Below are positions 26,205 to 37,338 of a stretch of 64,000 nucleotides of DNA, piece after piece. The stretch is from Proteus alimentorum (lineage in GTDB: Bacteria > Pseudomonadota > Gammaproteobacteria > Enterobacterales > Enterobacteriaceae). Each line of letters starts with the position of its first letter. Position 1 is the first letter of the stretch. The stretch spans positions 216,800-280,799 of the forward strand of contig NZ_NBVR01000026.1 of assembly GCF_002607735.1 (NCBI RefSeq). The letters are read 5' to 3'. The notes below the pieces were generated by a model. It searched no databases. It saw nothing but the letters and a program-made list of their open reading frames with translations, and had not been told where the DNA came from. A program made the translations under genes and the position numbers.

Positions 26205-27620
26205 TCAAAACTCTTTTCTAGCTTTTGACCAAGGGCTTTGATTATCACTACCTTCATCACTTTTACGTGAACGGCGAGGCCCTAATTTTCCGGTACGAGA
26301 ACCCTCTTTATTACGGTAATTTTCTTTGTTTTTATTACGTCCAGATTCTTTACCGTCGCTATCGCCGTCTTTACGACTATTATTGCGATTATCTTTACCG
26401 CGAATATCTGCACGACCACCACTTCTACGTGGTGCATTATTCTTCGGTTTTTTATGTAAAGGAGCCGCTTTAATTGAAGGATCAGGATCGTAACCTTCTA
26501 ATGCTAAACGTGGAATTTCGCGTTTTAATAAACGTTCAATATCAGCTAATAAACCATGTTCATCAACACAAACAAGCGAAATAGCCTTACCCGTTGCAGC
26601 AGCACGACCCGTTCTACCAATACGGTGAACATAATCTTCTGCCACTTGTGGTAATTCAAAATTGACCACATAAGGCAGTTGGTCGATATCAAGACCACGA
26701 GCGGCAATATCTGTTGCGACTAACGCTTTTAATTTGCCATCTTTAAAGTCAGCTAAAGCTCGCGTTCTTGCACCTTGGCTTTTATTACCGTGAATAGCGG
26801 CTGATTTAATCCCATCTGCATTTAAATGTTCAGCAAGTTTATTTGCACCATGTTTAGTACGCGTAAAAATCAACACTTGTGGCCAATTTTCTAAACCAAT
26901 TAAATGTGATAACAGTTCAGTTTTACGCTTTTTATCCACTAAATGTACATATTGATCAACAGATTCAGCAGCTGAGTTTTTGGGTGCAACGGAAATACTT
27001 ACCGGATCATTTAACAGCGAATTGGCAAGACCGGTGATCTCTTTAGAGAACGTCGCTGAAAACAGTAAGTTTTGACGTTTTTTCGGTAATTTACTAATCA
27101 CTCGGCGAATATCGTGGATAAAGCCCATATCTAACATACGGTCAGCTTCATCAAGCACTAAAACTTCAACACGAGAAAGATCAACCGCATTTTGGTGTTC
27201 AAGATCGAGTAAACGTCCCGGTGTTGCAATCAGTACATCAACACCACCACGTAACTTCATCATTTGTGGATTAATACTCACACCACCAAAAACGACTAAC
27301 GAACGAATAGGAATATAACGACTATACGCTTTTACGTTTTCAGCAATTTGAGCCGCAAGCTCGCGCGTTGGCGTCAAAATCAACGCTTTAACGGGTTGAC
27401 GGCCTTTTATTTTTGCTGCTGATTGAGATAACTTTTCCAATATTGGTAATGTAAAAGCAGCTGTTTTGCCTGTGCCTGTTTGCGCACTTGCTAATACATC
27501 TTTACCCGCCAAAATCGGCTCAATCGCCTGCTGTTGAATAGGGGTTGGGGTTTTATACCCTTGTTCATCAATAGCGCGGAGAAGCGCCTCACTTAAACCA
27601 AGCGATGTAAAATCGGTCAA
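26205..27620 (-). CDS. rhlE: DEAD-box RNA helicase RhlE
   Basis: 471-aa ATP-dependent RNA helicase acting in ribosome assembly and RNA turnover. Motifs in order: Q-motif ([16 protein letters not shown]), Walker [11 protein letters not shown] near residue 54, PTRELA, DEAD box [13 protein letters not shown] near residue 158, SAT, and [10 protein letters not shown] near residue 340. A basic, low-complexity C-terminal tail of about 90 residues (Arg/Lys/Asn/Gly-rich) is the RNA-binding extension. The start is TTG 27620 with GGAGA upstream. It is divergent from cecR, as in E. coli. Confidence 0.95.
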   Translation of the reverse strand: MTDFTSLGLSEALLRAIDEQGYKTPTPIQQQAIEPILAGKDVLASAQTGTGKTAAFTLPILEKLSQSAAKIKGRQPVKALILTPTRELAAQIAENVKAYSRYIPIRSLVVFGGVSINPQMMKLRGGVDVLIATPGRLLDLEHQNAVDLSRVEVLVLDEADRMLDMGFIHDIRRVISKLPKKRQNLLFSATFSKEITGLANSLLNDPVSISVAPKNSAAESVDQYVHLVDKKRKTELLSHLIGLENWPQVLIFTRTKHGANKLAEHLNADGIKSAAIHGNKSQGARTRALADFKDGKLKALVATDIAARGLDIDQLPYVVNFELPQVAEDYVHRIGRTGRAAATGKAISLVCVDEHGLLADIERLLKREIPRLALEGYDPDPSIKAAPLHKKPKNNAPRRSGGRADIRGKDNRNNSRKDGDSDGKESGRNKNKENYRNKEGSRTGKLGPRRSRKSDEGSDNQSPWSKARKEF

Positions 27621-27992
27621 AACAGTAGTCTCCTACAACCAGAACGTATAACACGGTGATTGAAATTAAAAATGACGGGCTTTCATACTGTCAATCTATA
27701 GGTATTATTACGCTATAGATACTATCATTTCTCGATATAGACAGTGATGAAAGAGAATGAACCTTGTTAGGTTAACCTAATAACCCCTATTCTAACAGTT
27801 TTTGCTATATTCAGAATACAAAAATAATTTTCGATAATAGATTGTGCTTTTTTATTACACATCACCTTTATTCGATTATTTATCACAAATTTTTCCTATT
27901 GTTCAATATCATCTAATATAATACGCCTTGTTATCGCTGTTTTTAATATCATTGGTTTTGTTACATTTTACTTAAGTGAGGTATCTTCTATT
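27621..27992. promoter_or_regulatory. rhlE-cecR divergent promoter region with nested dyads
   Basis: 372 bases. TTAGGTTAACCTAA (27767-27780) is a perfect 14-bp palindrome and a natural candidate operator for the TetR-type CecR. Nearer rhlE, CTTTCATACTGTC (from 27679) can pair with GACAGTGATGAAAG (ending about 27753). The TCTATAG/CTATAGA pair is nested inside, so the rhlE leader could fold into a long hairpin. Confidence 0.5.
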
Positions 27993-28691
27993 ATGTCCGA
28001 CATCCAACAGAAGACGACGCGCGGTGAACTAGCAAAACGACAATTATTGAAAGCGGCATGTGAGATCTTTGGTAAAAATGGGCCAGATGCCGCCACAACA
28101 CGCCAAATTGCACAAGCTGCTCAACAAAATATTGCCGCTATCGCTTATTATTTTGGTTCGAAAGAAGGGTTATATCTCGCCGTTGCACAACATATTGCAG
28201 ATCTTATTCGCCTTGATTTTGAACCGACAGTGGTCATTATTGACGAATTTCTTGAACGGCCTAATCCTGCAGAACATCTCCCATTACTGCAAACGCTTAT
28301 TACAGACAGCTTTTTACAATATGCTCGCCTTGTGCTTGATAAAGAAAATATTCATCTTAGTCGCATTATGGCAAGAGAACAGCTTGTCCCAACCGAAGCA
28401 TATTCTTTGATCCACCAGCAAGCGTTATCGCCTCTTTTAATGCGTGTAAACAAGCTATTAGCTATCTATATTGGTTTAGATGCCGCACTGCCTACAACCA
28501 TGTTACATACTCACGCTATATTAGGGGAAGTGTTATCATTTCGTTTAGTTAGGGAAACTATCCTAAGACAAACTGGATGGGATAGAATTGGTAAAAATGA
28601 GTATCAGATTATCTCCAACACCTTAAAAACGCATATTGATTTATTACTCAACGGATTAAGAGAGATTTACACTAACACCCATCACGCATAG
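27993..28691 (+). CDS. cecR: TetR-family regulator CecR (YbiH)
   Basis: 232-aa repressor with an N-terminal TetR helix-turn-helix ([31 protein letters not shown], residues about 35-64, quoted in part as [14 protein letters not shown]) and an all-helical ligand domain. In E. coli CecR controls rhlE and the downstream ybhGFSR efflux genes and affects cefoperazone and chloramphenicol sensitivity. Here the same order is kept: it is divergent from rhlE and 11 bases upstream of ybhG. Confidence 0.93.
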   Translation: MSDIQQKTTRGELAKRQLLKAACEIFGKNGPDAATTRQIAQAAQQNIAAIAYYFGSKEGLYLAVAQHIADLIRLDFEPTVVIIDEFLERPNPAEHLPLLQTLITDSFLQYARLVLDKENIHLSRIMAREQLVPTEAYSLIHQQALSPLLMRVNKLLAIYIGLDAALPTTMLHTHAILGEVLSFRLVRETILRQTGWDRIGKNEYQIISNTLKTHIDLLLNGLREIYTNTHHA

Positions 28692-28702
28692 ATAGAGTTA
28701 TT

Positions 28703-29689
28703 ATGAAAACTAAAAAAGTCAGTTTGTTTATTATCTTAATGATTATTATCGGTATTATTGCAGGTATCTATTATTATGAAGAAAACAAAGAGTCTGAATT
28801 AGTACTCTATGGCAATGTCGATATACGTACAGTCAACCTTAGTTTTCGTGTTGCAGGAAGATTAGAGTCATTACAAGTGGATGAAGGTGCTCCTGTCCAA
28901 AAAGGGCAACTACTAGGCAAGCTTGATGATGCACCCTATCGCAATGCGCTAAATAAAGCGTATGGTGAGCGTGATAGTGCAATTGCTTCGCTAGCTTTAA
29001 TGGAAGCGGGATATCGCACTGAAGAAATCGCGCAAGCTCAATCTGATGTGTCATTAAAGCAAGCCGCTTGGCAATACGCGGATAACTTTTATAAACGCCA
29101 GCAAGATCTTGCTAACCGAAAAGTCATTTCAGCCAATGATTTAGATAGCGCAAGAAATAATCGCAATCAAGCGGCAGCAGCCTTAAAAGCAGCGCAAGAT
29201 AAGCTAAATCAGTATCAAAATGGTTATCGAAAAGAAGACATTGATGCGGCGAAAGGACAAGTTATGCAAGCTAAAGCTGCCGTTGCACAAGCTGAATTAA
29301 ACCTCCAGGACACGCAATTAATCTCTCCATCACAAGGTACTGTGCTAACTCGAGCAGTGGAACCCGGTACGATGTTATCTGCTGGAAGCCCTGTATTTAC
29401 GGTGTCATTAACTAACCCCGTTTGGGTCAGAGCTTATATCAGTGAAACTCACTTAAGCGAAGCGGTTCCTAATCGAGAAGTTTATCTATACACCGATGGA
29501 CGTAAAGATAAGCCTTATCACGGTACAATTGGTTTTGTTTCACCAACAGCTGAATTTACCCCAAAAAGTGTTGAAACACCGGAGTTAAGAACGGATTTAG
29601 TTTATCGCCTCAGAGTGGTTGTGACGGATGCCGATGATGCATTGCGCCAAGGTATGCCTGTCACCTTAAAATTTGCCTCCTCTCATTAA
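28703..29689 (+). CDS. ybhG: HlyD-type membrane-fusion protein YbhG
   Basis: 328-aa periplasmic adaptor of the YbhGFSR ABC efflux system. An N-terminal signal anchor ([18 protein letters not shown]) is followed by the lipoyl/barrel start ([25 protein letters not shown]). A coiled-coil hairpin (residues about 85-185, rich in Ala/Gln/Lys) and the returning barrel ([20 protein letters not shown]) complete it. Length and order match E. coli. It would connect the inner-membrane transporter with an outer-membrane channel such as TolC. Confidence 0.93.
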   Translation: MKTKKVSLFIILMIIIGIIAGIYYYEENKESELVLYGNVDIRTVNLSFRVAGRLESLQVDEGAPVQKGQLLGKLDDAPYRNALNKAYGERDSAIASLALMEAGYRTEEIAQAQSDVSLKQAAWQYADNFYKRQQDLANRKVISANDLDSARNNRNQAAAALKAAQDKLNQYQNGYRKEDIDAAKGQVMQAKAAVAQAELNLQDTQLISPSQGTVLTRAVEPGTMLSAGSPVFTVSLTNPVWVRAYISETHLSEAVPNREVYLYTDGRKDKPYHGTIGFVSPTAEFTPKSVETPELRTDLVYRLRVVVTDADDALRQGMPVTLKFASSH

Positions 29690-29702
29690 GTGTGGGGGCA
29701 AA

Positions 29703-31472
29703 ATGGAACACACTGATTACACTATCGAACTTCAAGGTGTTGAGAAACGCTTTACAGGGCTGGAAAGCCCCGCGGTTTCGTCATTAACAGCCACCATCAC
29801 CGGTGGCTCTGTAACAGGGTTAGTTGGCCCTGATGGTGCAGGCAAAACAACCTTAATTCGGATGCTTGCAGGTTTATTAAAACCTGACGCCGGTGATATT
29901 CGTATTTTAGGCATGGATCCGCAACAACAGAGTGTCGATGTCAGAGCTATTCTTGGCTATATGCCACAAAAATTTGGGCTCTATGAAGATTTAACGGTAT
30001 TAGAAAACCTCAATCTTTATGCTGATTTAAAAAATGTCGTGGGTGAAGAGCGTAAAAGAATTTATCAACAACTGCTGACATTTACTGATCTCACTCGCTT
30101 TACATCTCGCCTTGCAGGTAATCTGTCTGGGGGCATGAAACAAAAGCTTGGGCTGGCTTGTACTTTATTAGGTCGTCCTAAAGTTCTGCTTCTTGACGAG
30201 CCAGGTGTGGGTGTCGATCCCATTGCACGCCGTGAGCTTTGGCAAATGGTGCATACTTTAGCCAGCGATGGCATGTTGATACTGTGGAGCACCTCTTATC
30301 TTGATGAAGCAGAACAATGTAAAAACATTCTGTTACTTAACAAAGGTGAGCTACTTTATAGTGGCATTCCTCAAGATTTAACTGCAAAAATGACAGGCCG
30401 CTCTTTTCTACTTAATGTTGAAGGTCATCAGCGCAGAAAAGTATTGCAACAGGCAATTATTCAGCCTCAGGTCACTGATGGCGTTATTCAAGGGCAATCC
30501 GTTCGTTTGATCCTGAAAAAACAGAGTAATCAAACTGAATTACTGAATGCTTTAGGTAAACCTGATGCAAAGCTTATTCCTGCTACACCTCGCTTTGAAG
30601 ATGCTTTTATAGATTTATTAGGCGGCGGCCCTTCTCATAAATCTGAATTAGCTGAAATTATGCCTCAAATTCCTCCCGCACCTAATGAAACCGTGATTGA
30701 AGCACAGCAACTAACCAAAATGTTTGGTCAATTTGCGGCAACTGATCACGTTAATTTTCAAGTTAAACGAGGTGAAATTTTTGGGTTATTGGGGCCTAAT
30801 GGTGCAGGTAAATCAACAACCTTTAAAATGATGTGTGGTTTATTAGTTCCCACCAGCGGTAAAGCCCTTGTGCTAGGTATGGACTTGAAAGAAAGCTCTG
30901 GTAAAGCACGCCAACATTTGGGTTATATGGCACAAAAGTTCTCACTTTATGGCAACCTTAAAGTGGGGCAAAACTTAAAATTCTTCTCTGGTGTTTATGG
31001 CTTACACGGCAAACAACAGCGCGATAAAATCAACGATATGATCACAGCCTTTGGTTTACAGCCAATGGTTAATCAAATCACTGAAACCTTACCTTTAGGT
31101 TATAAACAGCGCCTTGCCCTTGCGTGTTCATTAATGCACGAGCCTGATATTCTCTTTTTAGATGAACCCACATCAGGGGTTGATCCTTTAACGCGAAGAG
31201 AATTTTGGCTACATATTAATGGCATGGTTGATAAAGGAGTGACCGTGATGGTTACCACTCACTTTATGGATGAGGCTGAATATTGTGATCGCATTGGTTT
31301 GGTTTATCGAGGAAAAATCATTGCAGCTGGAGAGCCTGATTCGCTTAAAAAAATGGTTGCCAGTGACGATAATCCAACCCCTTCAATGGAAGATGCCTTT
31401 ATTGGTTTAGTGCTGGATTACGATAAAAAACTTGAAAGTGAAAATGATAAAGGGAGCGAAAAACATGCCTAA
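29703..31472 (+). CDS. ybhF: Double ABC ATP-binding protein YbhF
   Basis: 589-aa protein with two complete ATPase modules driving YbhS/YbhR. First half: Walker [14 protein letters not shown], signature [11 protein letters not shown], Walker [13 protein letters not shown]. Second half: [14 protein letters not shown], a degenerate signature ([11 protein letters not shown]) and [13 protein letters not shown]. The start is ATG 29703 behind GGGGG; the in-frame upstream codons overlap ybhG. It overlaps the next gene by 8 bases. The non-canonical second signature (no SGG) is typical of asymmetric double ATPases. Confidence 0.93.
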   Translation: MEHTDYTIELQGVEKRFTGLESPAVSSLTATITGGSVTGLVGPDGAGKTTLIRMLAGLLKPDAGDIRILGMDPQQQSVDVRAILGYMPQKFGLYEDLTVLENLNLYADLKNVVGEERKRIYQQLLTFTDLTRFTSRLAGNLSGGMKQKLGLACTLLGRPKVLLLDEPGVGVDPIARRELWQMVHTLASDGMLILWSTSYLDEAEQCKNILLLNKGELLYSGIPQDLTAKMTGRSFLLNVEGHQRRKVLQQAIIQPQVTDGVIQGQSVRLILKKQSNQTELLNALGKPDAKLIPATPRFEDAFIDLLGGGPSHKSELAEIMPQIPPAPNETVIEAQQLTKMFGQFAATDHVNFQVKRGEIFGLLGPNGAGKSTTFKMMCGLLVPTSGKALVLGMDLKESSGKARQHLGYMAQKFSLYGNLKVGQNLKFFSGVYGLHGKQQRDKINDMITAFGLQPMVNQITETLPLGYKQRLALACSLMHEPDILFLDEPTSGVDPLTRREFWLHINGMVDKGVTVMVTTHFMDEAEYCDRIGLVYRGKIIAAGEPDSLKKMVASDDNPTPSMEDAFIGLVLDYDKKLESENDKGSEKHA

Positions 31473-32616
31473 TTCAGCTCAATCATCTCATGCTCGCTTT
31501 TCTTGGCGACGTTTATACGCACTGTGTTTAAAAGAAACCAAACAAATTACGCGTGATCCCAGTAGTGCCCTCATTGCTATTGTTATCCCACTTACTTTGC
31601 TGTTTATTTTTGGGTATGGCATTAATTTAGACTCAAGCAAATTGAATATTGGTATTTTAACTAATCAACAAAGCCAACCCGCGCAAGAGCTTGTTTACAC
31701 CTTCACGAATTCACCCTATATCAATGCAACTATTAGCGATAATCGACAATTATTAATCGATAAAATGCAGGCGGGGCAAATTCGTGGCATTGTGGTTATT
31801 CCTGTTAATTTTGCTGAATTACTGGTTCGCCAAGATACTATAGCCCCCATTCAAGTGATCACCGATGGCAGTGAGCCCAATACCGCAAACTTTGTACAAG
31901 CTTATAGTAAGGGGGTTTGGCAAATTTGGTTGCAGCAACAAGCCATCAGTAAGGGGATTGATACTACGCCATTAATTGAAATAGAGCCTCGTTATTGGTT
32001 TAATCCTGCAGCAATGAGTCAGCACTATATTATTCCGGGTGCTGTCACGATTATTATTACGGTAGTTGGCGCTATTCTTACCTCGTTAGTGATTGCTCGC
32101 GAATGGGAAAGAGGCACGATGGAAGCCCTACTTTCTACTCAGATCACACGCACAGAACTCTTACTTTCAAAGCTTATTCCTTACCAAGTGTTAGGTAGTT
32201 TTGTCATGGTGTTATGTATGGTAGTCACTGTATTTGTGCTTGGCGTGCCTTATCGAGGATCGTTGTGGATTTTAGGCGGGATCACCTCGCTCTTTTTAGC
32301 GACTGCTTTAGGTATGGGGTTGCTTATTTCCACGCTAACACGTAATCAATTTAATGCCGCGATGATTTCATTAAATGCAGCATTTTTGCCTGCAATTATG
32401 TTATCAGGCTTTGTTTTTGAAATTGACAGCATGCCGTTTTTTATTCAAATCGTGACTTACTTTATTCCAGCTCGTTATTTTGTAAGTAGTTTGCAAACGC
32501 TATTTTTAGCTGGCGATATTCCGTTGATATTAATGCTAGATATGTGGCTATTAATCGTATCGGCGATATTTTTTATTGGATTAACGGCGTTAGCAACACG
32601 TCGTCGATTAGATTAA
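31465..32616 (+). CDS. ybhS: ABC-2 type permease YbhS
   Basis: 383-aa inner-membrane subunit with one N-terminal membrane segment ([20 protein letters not shown]), a large periplasmic loop and five C-terminal segments beginning at [31 protein letters not shown] is the conserved coupling motif of this family. The start is ATG 31465 after GGGAG; it overlaps the end of ybhF. It pairs with YbhR to form the pore. Confidence 0.93.
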   Translation: MPNSAQSSHARFSWRRLYALCLKETKQITRDPSSALIAIVIPLTLLFIFGYGINLDSSKLNIGILTNQQSQPAQELVYTFTNSPYINATISDNRQLLIDKMQAGQIRGIVVIPVNFAELLVRQDTIAPIQVITDGSEPNTANFVQAYSKGVWQIWLQQQAISKGIDTTPLIEIEPRYWFNPAAMSQHYIIPGAVTIIITVVGAILTSLVIAREWERGTMEALLSTQITRTELLLSKLIPYQVLGSFVMVLCMVVTVFVLGVPYRGSLWILGGITSLFLATALGMGLLISTLTRNQFNAAMISLNAAFLPAIMLSGFVFEIDSMPFFIQIVTYFIPARYFVSSLQTLFLAGDIPLILMLDMWLLIVSAIFFIGLTALATRRRLD

Positions 32617-32628
32617 AGGGAGAGCTTT

Positions 32629-33738
32629 ATGTTTTATCGCCTTCTCACCTTGATAATGAAAGAGTTACAATCATTATTACAAGAGCCTCAAACGCGTATT
32701 ATTTTAATAATGCCGGTTATCTTTCAGATGATCTTATTCCCTTTTGCCGCAACATTAGATGTTACCAATGCCTCGATTGCTATTTTTGATGAAGATAATG
32801 GCAAACAATCTATTGAATTAACCCAGCGTATCGCCAAAGCAAGTGCGTTCTCTCAAACTCTTTTGCTTAAAAATGAACATGAAATAAAAGAGACGATTGA
32901 TAATCGCAAAGCGCTTTTATTAGTTCGTTTTCCACAGAATTTTAGTGCTGATTTAGAAAGTCGCGTTCCTGTTAAATTGCAAATAATCCTAGATGGCCGA
33001 AATTCTAATAGTGCACAAATTGCCGCTAATTATGTACAGCAAATCGTACAAAACTATCAAACTGAATTAGCAGGCAATACACCGTCTTTGCTAAATAAAA
33101 CAGAACTTGTTGTTCGCAATTGGTATAACCCGAATTTAAACTATAAATGGTTTATTGTCCCCTCTTTAGTGGCATTGATTATTACCATTGGCGTTATGAT
33201 AGTCACTTCACTTTCTGTTGCCAGAGAGCGTGAACAAGGCACATTAGACCAACTGTTAGTTTCGCCCCTATCAACATGGCAAATTTTTATCGGTAAAGCG
33301 GTTCCGGCCATGGTAGTCGCTGCCGTTCAAGGCACCATCGTATTAATTATTGGGATATTTGGTTATCAAATTCCTTTTTCAGGCTCTCTACTCCTATTCT
33401 ACTTTACCATGTTGATTTATGGCTTATCGCTAGTCGGTTTTGGCTTATTAATATCGGCATTGAGTTCAACACAACAACAAGCTTTTATTGGTGTTTTCGT
33501 GTTTATGATGCCTGCTGTTTTATTATCTGGCTATATTTCCCCCGTAGAAAACATGCCCGTTTGGCTACAACATGCCACATGGATAAACCCAATTCGCCAT
33601 TTCACCGATATCACCAAACAGATCTACCTTAAAAATGCCGACATCACTGTTATATGGCACAGTTTATGGCCTTTATTGGTGATTGCAGTAGGAACGGGTA
33701 GCATTGCCTATTACCTTTTCCAAAGGAAGATAGCTTAA
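32629..33738 (+). CDS. ybhR: ABC-2 type permease YbhR
   Basis: 369-aa partner permease with the same architecture as YbhS, including [18 protein letters not shown] near residue 197. It is the last gene of the cecR-ybhGFSR operon, 12 bases after ybhS and with GGGAG before the ATG. No terminator hairpin is obvious after it, so read-through into the Septu genes 65 bases downstream is possible. Confidence 0.93.
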   Translation: MFYRLLTLIMKELQSLLQEPQTRIILIMPVIFQMILFPFAATLDVTNASIAIFDEDNGKQSIELTQRIAKASAFSQTLLLKNEHEIKETIDNRKALLLVRFPQNFSADLESRVPVKLQIILDGRNSNSAQIAANYVQQIVQNYQTELAGNTPSLLNKTELVVRNWYNPNLNYKWFIVPSLVALIITIGVMIVTSLSVAREREQGTLDQLLVSPLSTWQIFIGKAVPAMVVAAVQGTIVLIIGIFGYQIPFSGSLLLFYFTMLIYGLSLVGFGLLISALSSTQQQAFIGVFVFMMPAVLLSGYISPVENMPVWLQHATWINPIRHFTDITKQIYLKNADITVIWHSLWPLLVIAVGTGSIAYYLFQRKIA

Positions 33739-33803
33739 AATCTGTACTTTGATAACTAACTCTAATAGACTGATACCAAAGAAAAAATCAATAGGCGTGC
33801 AAT

Positions 33804-35228
33804 ATGCAAATCAGCAAACTACGACTTGAAAATTATGGTGTTTTTACTGATGCTGACATCACGTTAGCCACAAAAGATGACAACGAAAATGGCTCAAATA
33901 TTACTGTATTTATTGGTAATAATGGTTCAGGTAAAACCAGTATTTTAGATGCGATTGCAACAGGTTTAAGTTGGTTTGTAGCGAAATTTGAAGATAAAGA
34001 TGCTCAGGGTAAATTTGCAAATAAATCCCAAATTAATGTGTCGTCTGATTATTGCCTAATTTCCTTTCTCAAAAGAGATATCGAACAAGAAACCAATCTT
34101 TCATTTTATAAATATCATGATGATCTCTCACTAGAATTAATTACAGCACTTAAAAACTCAAAAAAATATGCTTTAGGTTCATATGCAATAGATTCTGATC
34201 TAGCTCAGTACGTATATAGCCGTTATAGAATTTCCTCAAGACAAACAAAGTATCATAGAAATTATCCTATTGTTGCCTACTATGGTGCAACTCGCCACAC
34301 TTATGACTCAACAATTAATACTGCAATTCAGCCTATTAATAGTCATCCATTTGATATGTTAGCGGGTTATAACGGGAGTTTAGAAGCTAAAACAGATTAT
34401 GCCGATTTCTTTGCTTGGTTTCGTTACCGTGAAGATATCGAAAATGAAACGGCTCCTCACACAAGCATTATGAAATTGTTAGAAAAACATACTGATGTAA
34501 ACAGTGAGATTTACCAAAGTATGTTAGCCGAGCAAAAGAAATTGCAAGATAAAGCACTCAGTGCTGTACGTGAAGCCATTAAGATTTTCTTATCTGATGA
34601 TAGTTCAACAATTGAAAATATCTATATTGAGCGCACACCTGATCTTTCCATGAAAGTAGTTAAAGACAGTACTCACTATTCAATTGAACAGCTCTCTTAT
34701 GGTGAAAAATCACTACTTGCCATGATTGGTGATATTGCACGCCGTTTAACGCTTTTAAATATAACTTTGGATAATCCTTTAGAAGGCAAAGGCATTATTT
34801 TAATTGATGAGCCTGACGTCCACTTGCACCCTCAATGGCAACGGCGATTAATATCCTTATTGGATAAAACCTTTCCTAACTGCCAATTTGTGTTAACAAC
34901 ACACTCACCATTATTAATCAGTGAGCACAAGAATATTCTTGTTTACAGCATTGAAAAAGGCCAGGTTGAAAAAGTCTCTTCGCTTTATGGACAAGATATC
35001 AATAGCGTACTGTCAGAAATTATGGATACTGACTTTATCAATCAAAAAGTGCAAAGCCAAATCGGCGATATTCTTGATGCTATTCAAAATGCCGATATTG
35101 CAACAGCAAAAGATTTATTAGCTAAATTAGAACAAGATGTTTCAACAAATAATATTGAGCTAGTTAAAGCACGATTATTGCTAAAGAAAAAGGAAGTTCA
35201 ACTTGAGAAGAATCAGCAAAAGAAATGA
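33804..35228 (+). CDS. ptuA: Septu-type defence ATPase PtuA
   Basis: 474-aa RecF/SMC-like AAA ATPase. Walker A is GNNGSGKTSILDAIA near residue 38, the ABC-like signature LSYGEKSLLAMIG is near residue 295 and Walker B with D-loop, IILIDEPDVHLHPQWQ, near residue 332, followed by TTHSPLLIS. The central part is less conserved and Lys-rich at the C-terminus. Together with the overlapping HNH gene it forms the Septu PtuAB pair, an anti-phage system in which the ATPase restrains or directs the nuclease. It sits directly after ybhR, a backbone operon, and reads as an insertion there. Confidence 0.85.
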   Translation: MQISKLRLENYGVFTDADITLATKDDNENGSNITVFIGNNGSGKTSILDAIATGLSWFVAKFEDKDAQGKFANKSQINVSSDYCLISFLKRDIEQETNLSFYKYHDDLSLELITALKNSKKYALGSYAIDSDLAQYVYSRYRISSRQTKYHRNYPIVAYYGATRHTYDSTINTAIQPINSHPFDMLAGYNGSLEAKTDYADFFAWFRYREDIENETAPHTSIMKLLEKHTDVNSEIYQSMLAEQKKLQDKALSAVREAIKIFLSDDSSTIENIYIERTPDLSMKVVKDSTHYSIEQLSYGEKSLLAMIGDIARRLTLLNITLDNPLEGKGIILIDEPDVHLHPQWQRRLISLLDKTFPNCQFVLTTHSPLLISEHKNILVYSIEKGQVEKVSSLYGQDINSVLSEIMDTDFINQKVQSQIGDILDAIQNADIATAKDLLAKLEQDVSTNNIELVKARLLLKKKEVQLEKNQQKK

Positions 35229-35838
35229 TTATGAACCCGCAGGTTTAACTCAATGGAAAAGGCAAAATAAACATAAAAAATACGCTGATTTACCCCCAGA
35301 AATTCGAACAGAAATAAGAGAAACATTGCTAGAAGAGCAGTTCTATTTATGTGGTCATTGTTGTCAGCAAATAAAATCAATTCATGACTGCCACAATGAA
35401 CATATCGAACCTCAACAATTAGCACAAAATAAAACACTTGAGTTCTCTAATCTTATCGCTAGTTGTAATGCCAAGAAACAATGCGGCGATTGTCATCAAC
35501 ATCACGCACTTCCCCTCACTCCACTTATGGATGAGTGTGAGACTGAATTACAGTTTTCAATTAGTGGTAGAGTTAATGGTGTAACGTCCCGTGCTGAAAA
35601 GGCAATTGAAATATTGAATTTAGGCTCTAGCACTCTTCCCAATAACTTATTAATCAGTAAAAGAAAAAACGCTATTGAACAAATTCTATTTATTAATGGA
35701 ATTGATCCTAGTGAAGGACTAGAAGATGATGATTTACTTAATGATTTAATCCTAGAGCTAGCAAAACCTAATGATGATGGAAAACTAGAAAGCTTTTCAC
35801 CTATTATTATTAATATATTGAAACAGTGGTTAACTTAA
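35203..35838 (+). CDS. ptuB: Septu-type HNH endonuclease PtuB (TIGR02646-like)
   Basis: 211-aa HNH nuclease. A zinc-type CGHC pair near residue 46 leads into the HNEHIEPQ core near residue 62, then FSNLIASCN and QCGDCHQHH near residues 91-99, giving the His/Asn/Cys pattern of the family. The family name also covers PtuB of retron Ec78, but no reverse transcriptase is nearby. It uses a TTG start at 35203 with AAGGAAG about 6 bases upstream and overlaps ptuA by 26 bases, so translation is coupled. Confidence 0.85.
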   Translation: MRRISKRNDYEPAGLTQWKRQNKHKKYADLPPEIRTEIRETLLEEQFYLCGHCCQQIKSIHDCHNEHIEPQQLAQNKTLEFSNLIASCNAKKQCGDCHQHHALPLTPLMDECETELQFSISGRVNGVTSRAEKAIEILNLGSSTLPNNLLISKRKNAIEQILFINGIDPSEGLEDDDLLNDLILELAKPNDDGKLESFSPIIINILKQWLT

Positions 35839-35854
35839 CAGTAAGGGTAATATT

Positions 35855-36295
35855 ATGACTCCTGCTATTTCTGGTATAAACATTCTCTTTGTTGCCGGTT
35901 TTGGTCCTATTACTCGCAATAATGCACAAAGCCAGCTTTTTTATAAAGATGCGCTTAATTTGCCTTTAAAACCAATGGAAGGTAATAGTGATTATTTATC
36001 AACATCAGAAGGTGAATTAAAAGGTGTTAAACATTTTGCACTGTGGCCTTTAGAGCAAGCCGCTATGTCTTGCTTTGGTAATGATGTTTGGCCAAATGAT
36101 CTACCGATACCACAATATTGGGTTGAATTTGAAGTTGAAGATATTAATACCGCCACTCAAACTTTAAAACAAAAAGGCTATCAACTGCTTGTTGATAATC
36201 GAATTGAACCTTGGGGACAAACTGTCACACGGTTATTAAGCCCTGAAGGGGCTTTAGTAGGCTTAACTATTACGCCTTGGTTACGAGATAATTAA
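35855..36295 (+). CDS. Glyoxalase/VOC-family protein
   Basis: 146-aa single VOC-fold protein (paired beta-alpha-beta-beta-beta units) with FYKDALNLPLKPMEG near residue 29 and VTRLLSPEGALVGLTITPW at the end. Such proteins are metal dioxygenases, lyases or antibiotic-binding proteins; nothing decides between these. It starts 17 bases after ptuB with GTAAGGG upstream. It may be part of the backbone rather than of the Septu module. A bidirectional terminator follows. Confidence 0.8.
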   Translation: MTPAISGINILFVAGFGPITRNNAQSQLFYKDALNLPLKPMEGNSDYLSTSEGELKGVKHFALWPLEQAAMSCFGNDVWPNDLPIPQYWVEFEVEDINTATQTLKQKGYQLLVDNRIEPWGQTVTRLLSPEGALVGLTITPWLRDN

Positions 36296-36349
36296 ACTTC
36301 ATTCTATTTCAATTATGTGCGACAGAAAAATTCTCTTAATAAATGCACA

Positions 36350-36392
36350 AAAAAATCCCACAACTTATAAAAGTTATGGGATTTATTTTTTA
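36350..36392. terminator. Bidirectional terminator
   Basis: AAAAATCCCA and TGGGATTT pair, with the inner AACTT/AAGTT extending the stem, between the convergent VOC and ybhL genes. A/T runs on both flanks give U-tracts in both directions. Confidence 0.85.
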
Positions 36393-36433
36393 TGCTGTTT
36401 TTAAACTACGTTTATCCGTAGATACCGTTAAAA

Positions 36434-37144
36434 TTAACGACGGTCGCCTAAAATACGCAGTAACATTAAGAACAGATTGATGAAATCTAAATAAAGCGTT
36501 AATGCACCCATAATTGAGTAACGACGCATATTTTCTTTATCTTCTTGGTTAATTTCATTACCCATATCTTTTAATTTCTGGGTGTCGTAAGCCGTTAAGC
36601 CTGCAAAAATTAACACACCTGCGTAAGAGATAACCATGCTCATCATCGAGCTTTGCATAAAAATATTCACGATAGAAGCAATAATGATACCGATAAGCCC
36701 CATAAACAGGAAGCTACCCATACCCGTTAAACTACGCTTAGTCGTGTAACCATAAATACTTAATGCACCAAACATAGCCGCACAGATAAAGAAAGTGCTG
36801 GCAATCGAAGATGCGGTATAAACCAGTAATACGCTTGAGAGAGTGACACCGGTTAGCACAGAATAGAGCATAAATAATGAGGTTGCCATTGCACCACTCA
36901 TTTTATGAACCATACCTGATAACACGAAAACTAATCCTAATTGAGCAATGATCAGACCAAAGAAGACGACCTTGCTAGAAAAAATCATGTCTTGTAATGC
37001 ATAGCTTGATGCAACGTAGTATGCAACAAACGCAGTTAATAACAGACCTACCGTCATCCAACCATAAACCTGAGCCATAAAGGTTTGTAGGCCAGAACCA
37101 GTACGCTGTACGATTGAATCATTTGAACGTGAAAATCGATCCAT
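36434..37144 (-). CDS. ybhL: Bax inhibitor-1 family membrane protein YbhL
   Basis: 236-aa protein with seven hydrophobic segments and the BI-1/YccA signature (AYDTQKLKDMG near residue 186, followed by the last helix). The short hydrophilic N-terminus (DRFSRSNDSIVQRTG) matches E. coli YbhL. E. coli YccA of this family modulates FtsH; YbhL itself is less well defined. It lies downstream of moaE as in E. coli, transcribed in the same direction as moa but from its own leader of nearly 200 bases. Confidence 0.9.
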   Translation of the reverse strand: MDRFSRSNDSIVQRTGSGLQTFMAQVYGWMTVGLLLTAFVAYYVASSYALQDMIFSSKVVFFGLIIAQLGLVFVLSGMVHKMSGAMATSLFMLYSVLTGVTLSSVLLVYTASSIASTFFICAAMFGALSIYGYTTKRSLTGMGSFLFMGLIGIIIASIVNIFMQSSMMSMVISYAGVLIFAGLTAYDTQKLKDMGNEINQEDKENMRRYSIMGALTLYLDFINLFLMLLRILGDRR

Positions 37145-37338
37145 GATGATTACCCTTTAATCATAGTGATAACGTTAGATTTAATAATAACGTTTATTTC
37201 AGTAAAGAGTCCATTATGGACTCATTAGAATTTAATTTTATCACACTGATTTTACATTTCCATGAAATAAACTGTATGAAATGTCACCATAAAATAAATT
37301 TGGGTAAAGTAATGTAGTGTTTAATTGAGTGTAGTGAT

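Noticed and set aside
33804..35838. Retron Ec78-type system
   Set aside because: The ATPase and HNH proteins resemble its effectors, but no reverse transcriptase or msr/msd-like inverted structure is found upstream; only 65 bases separate the pair from ybhR.
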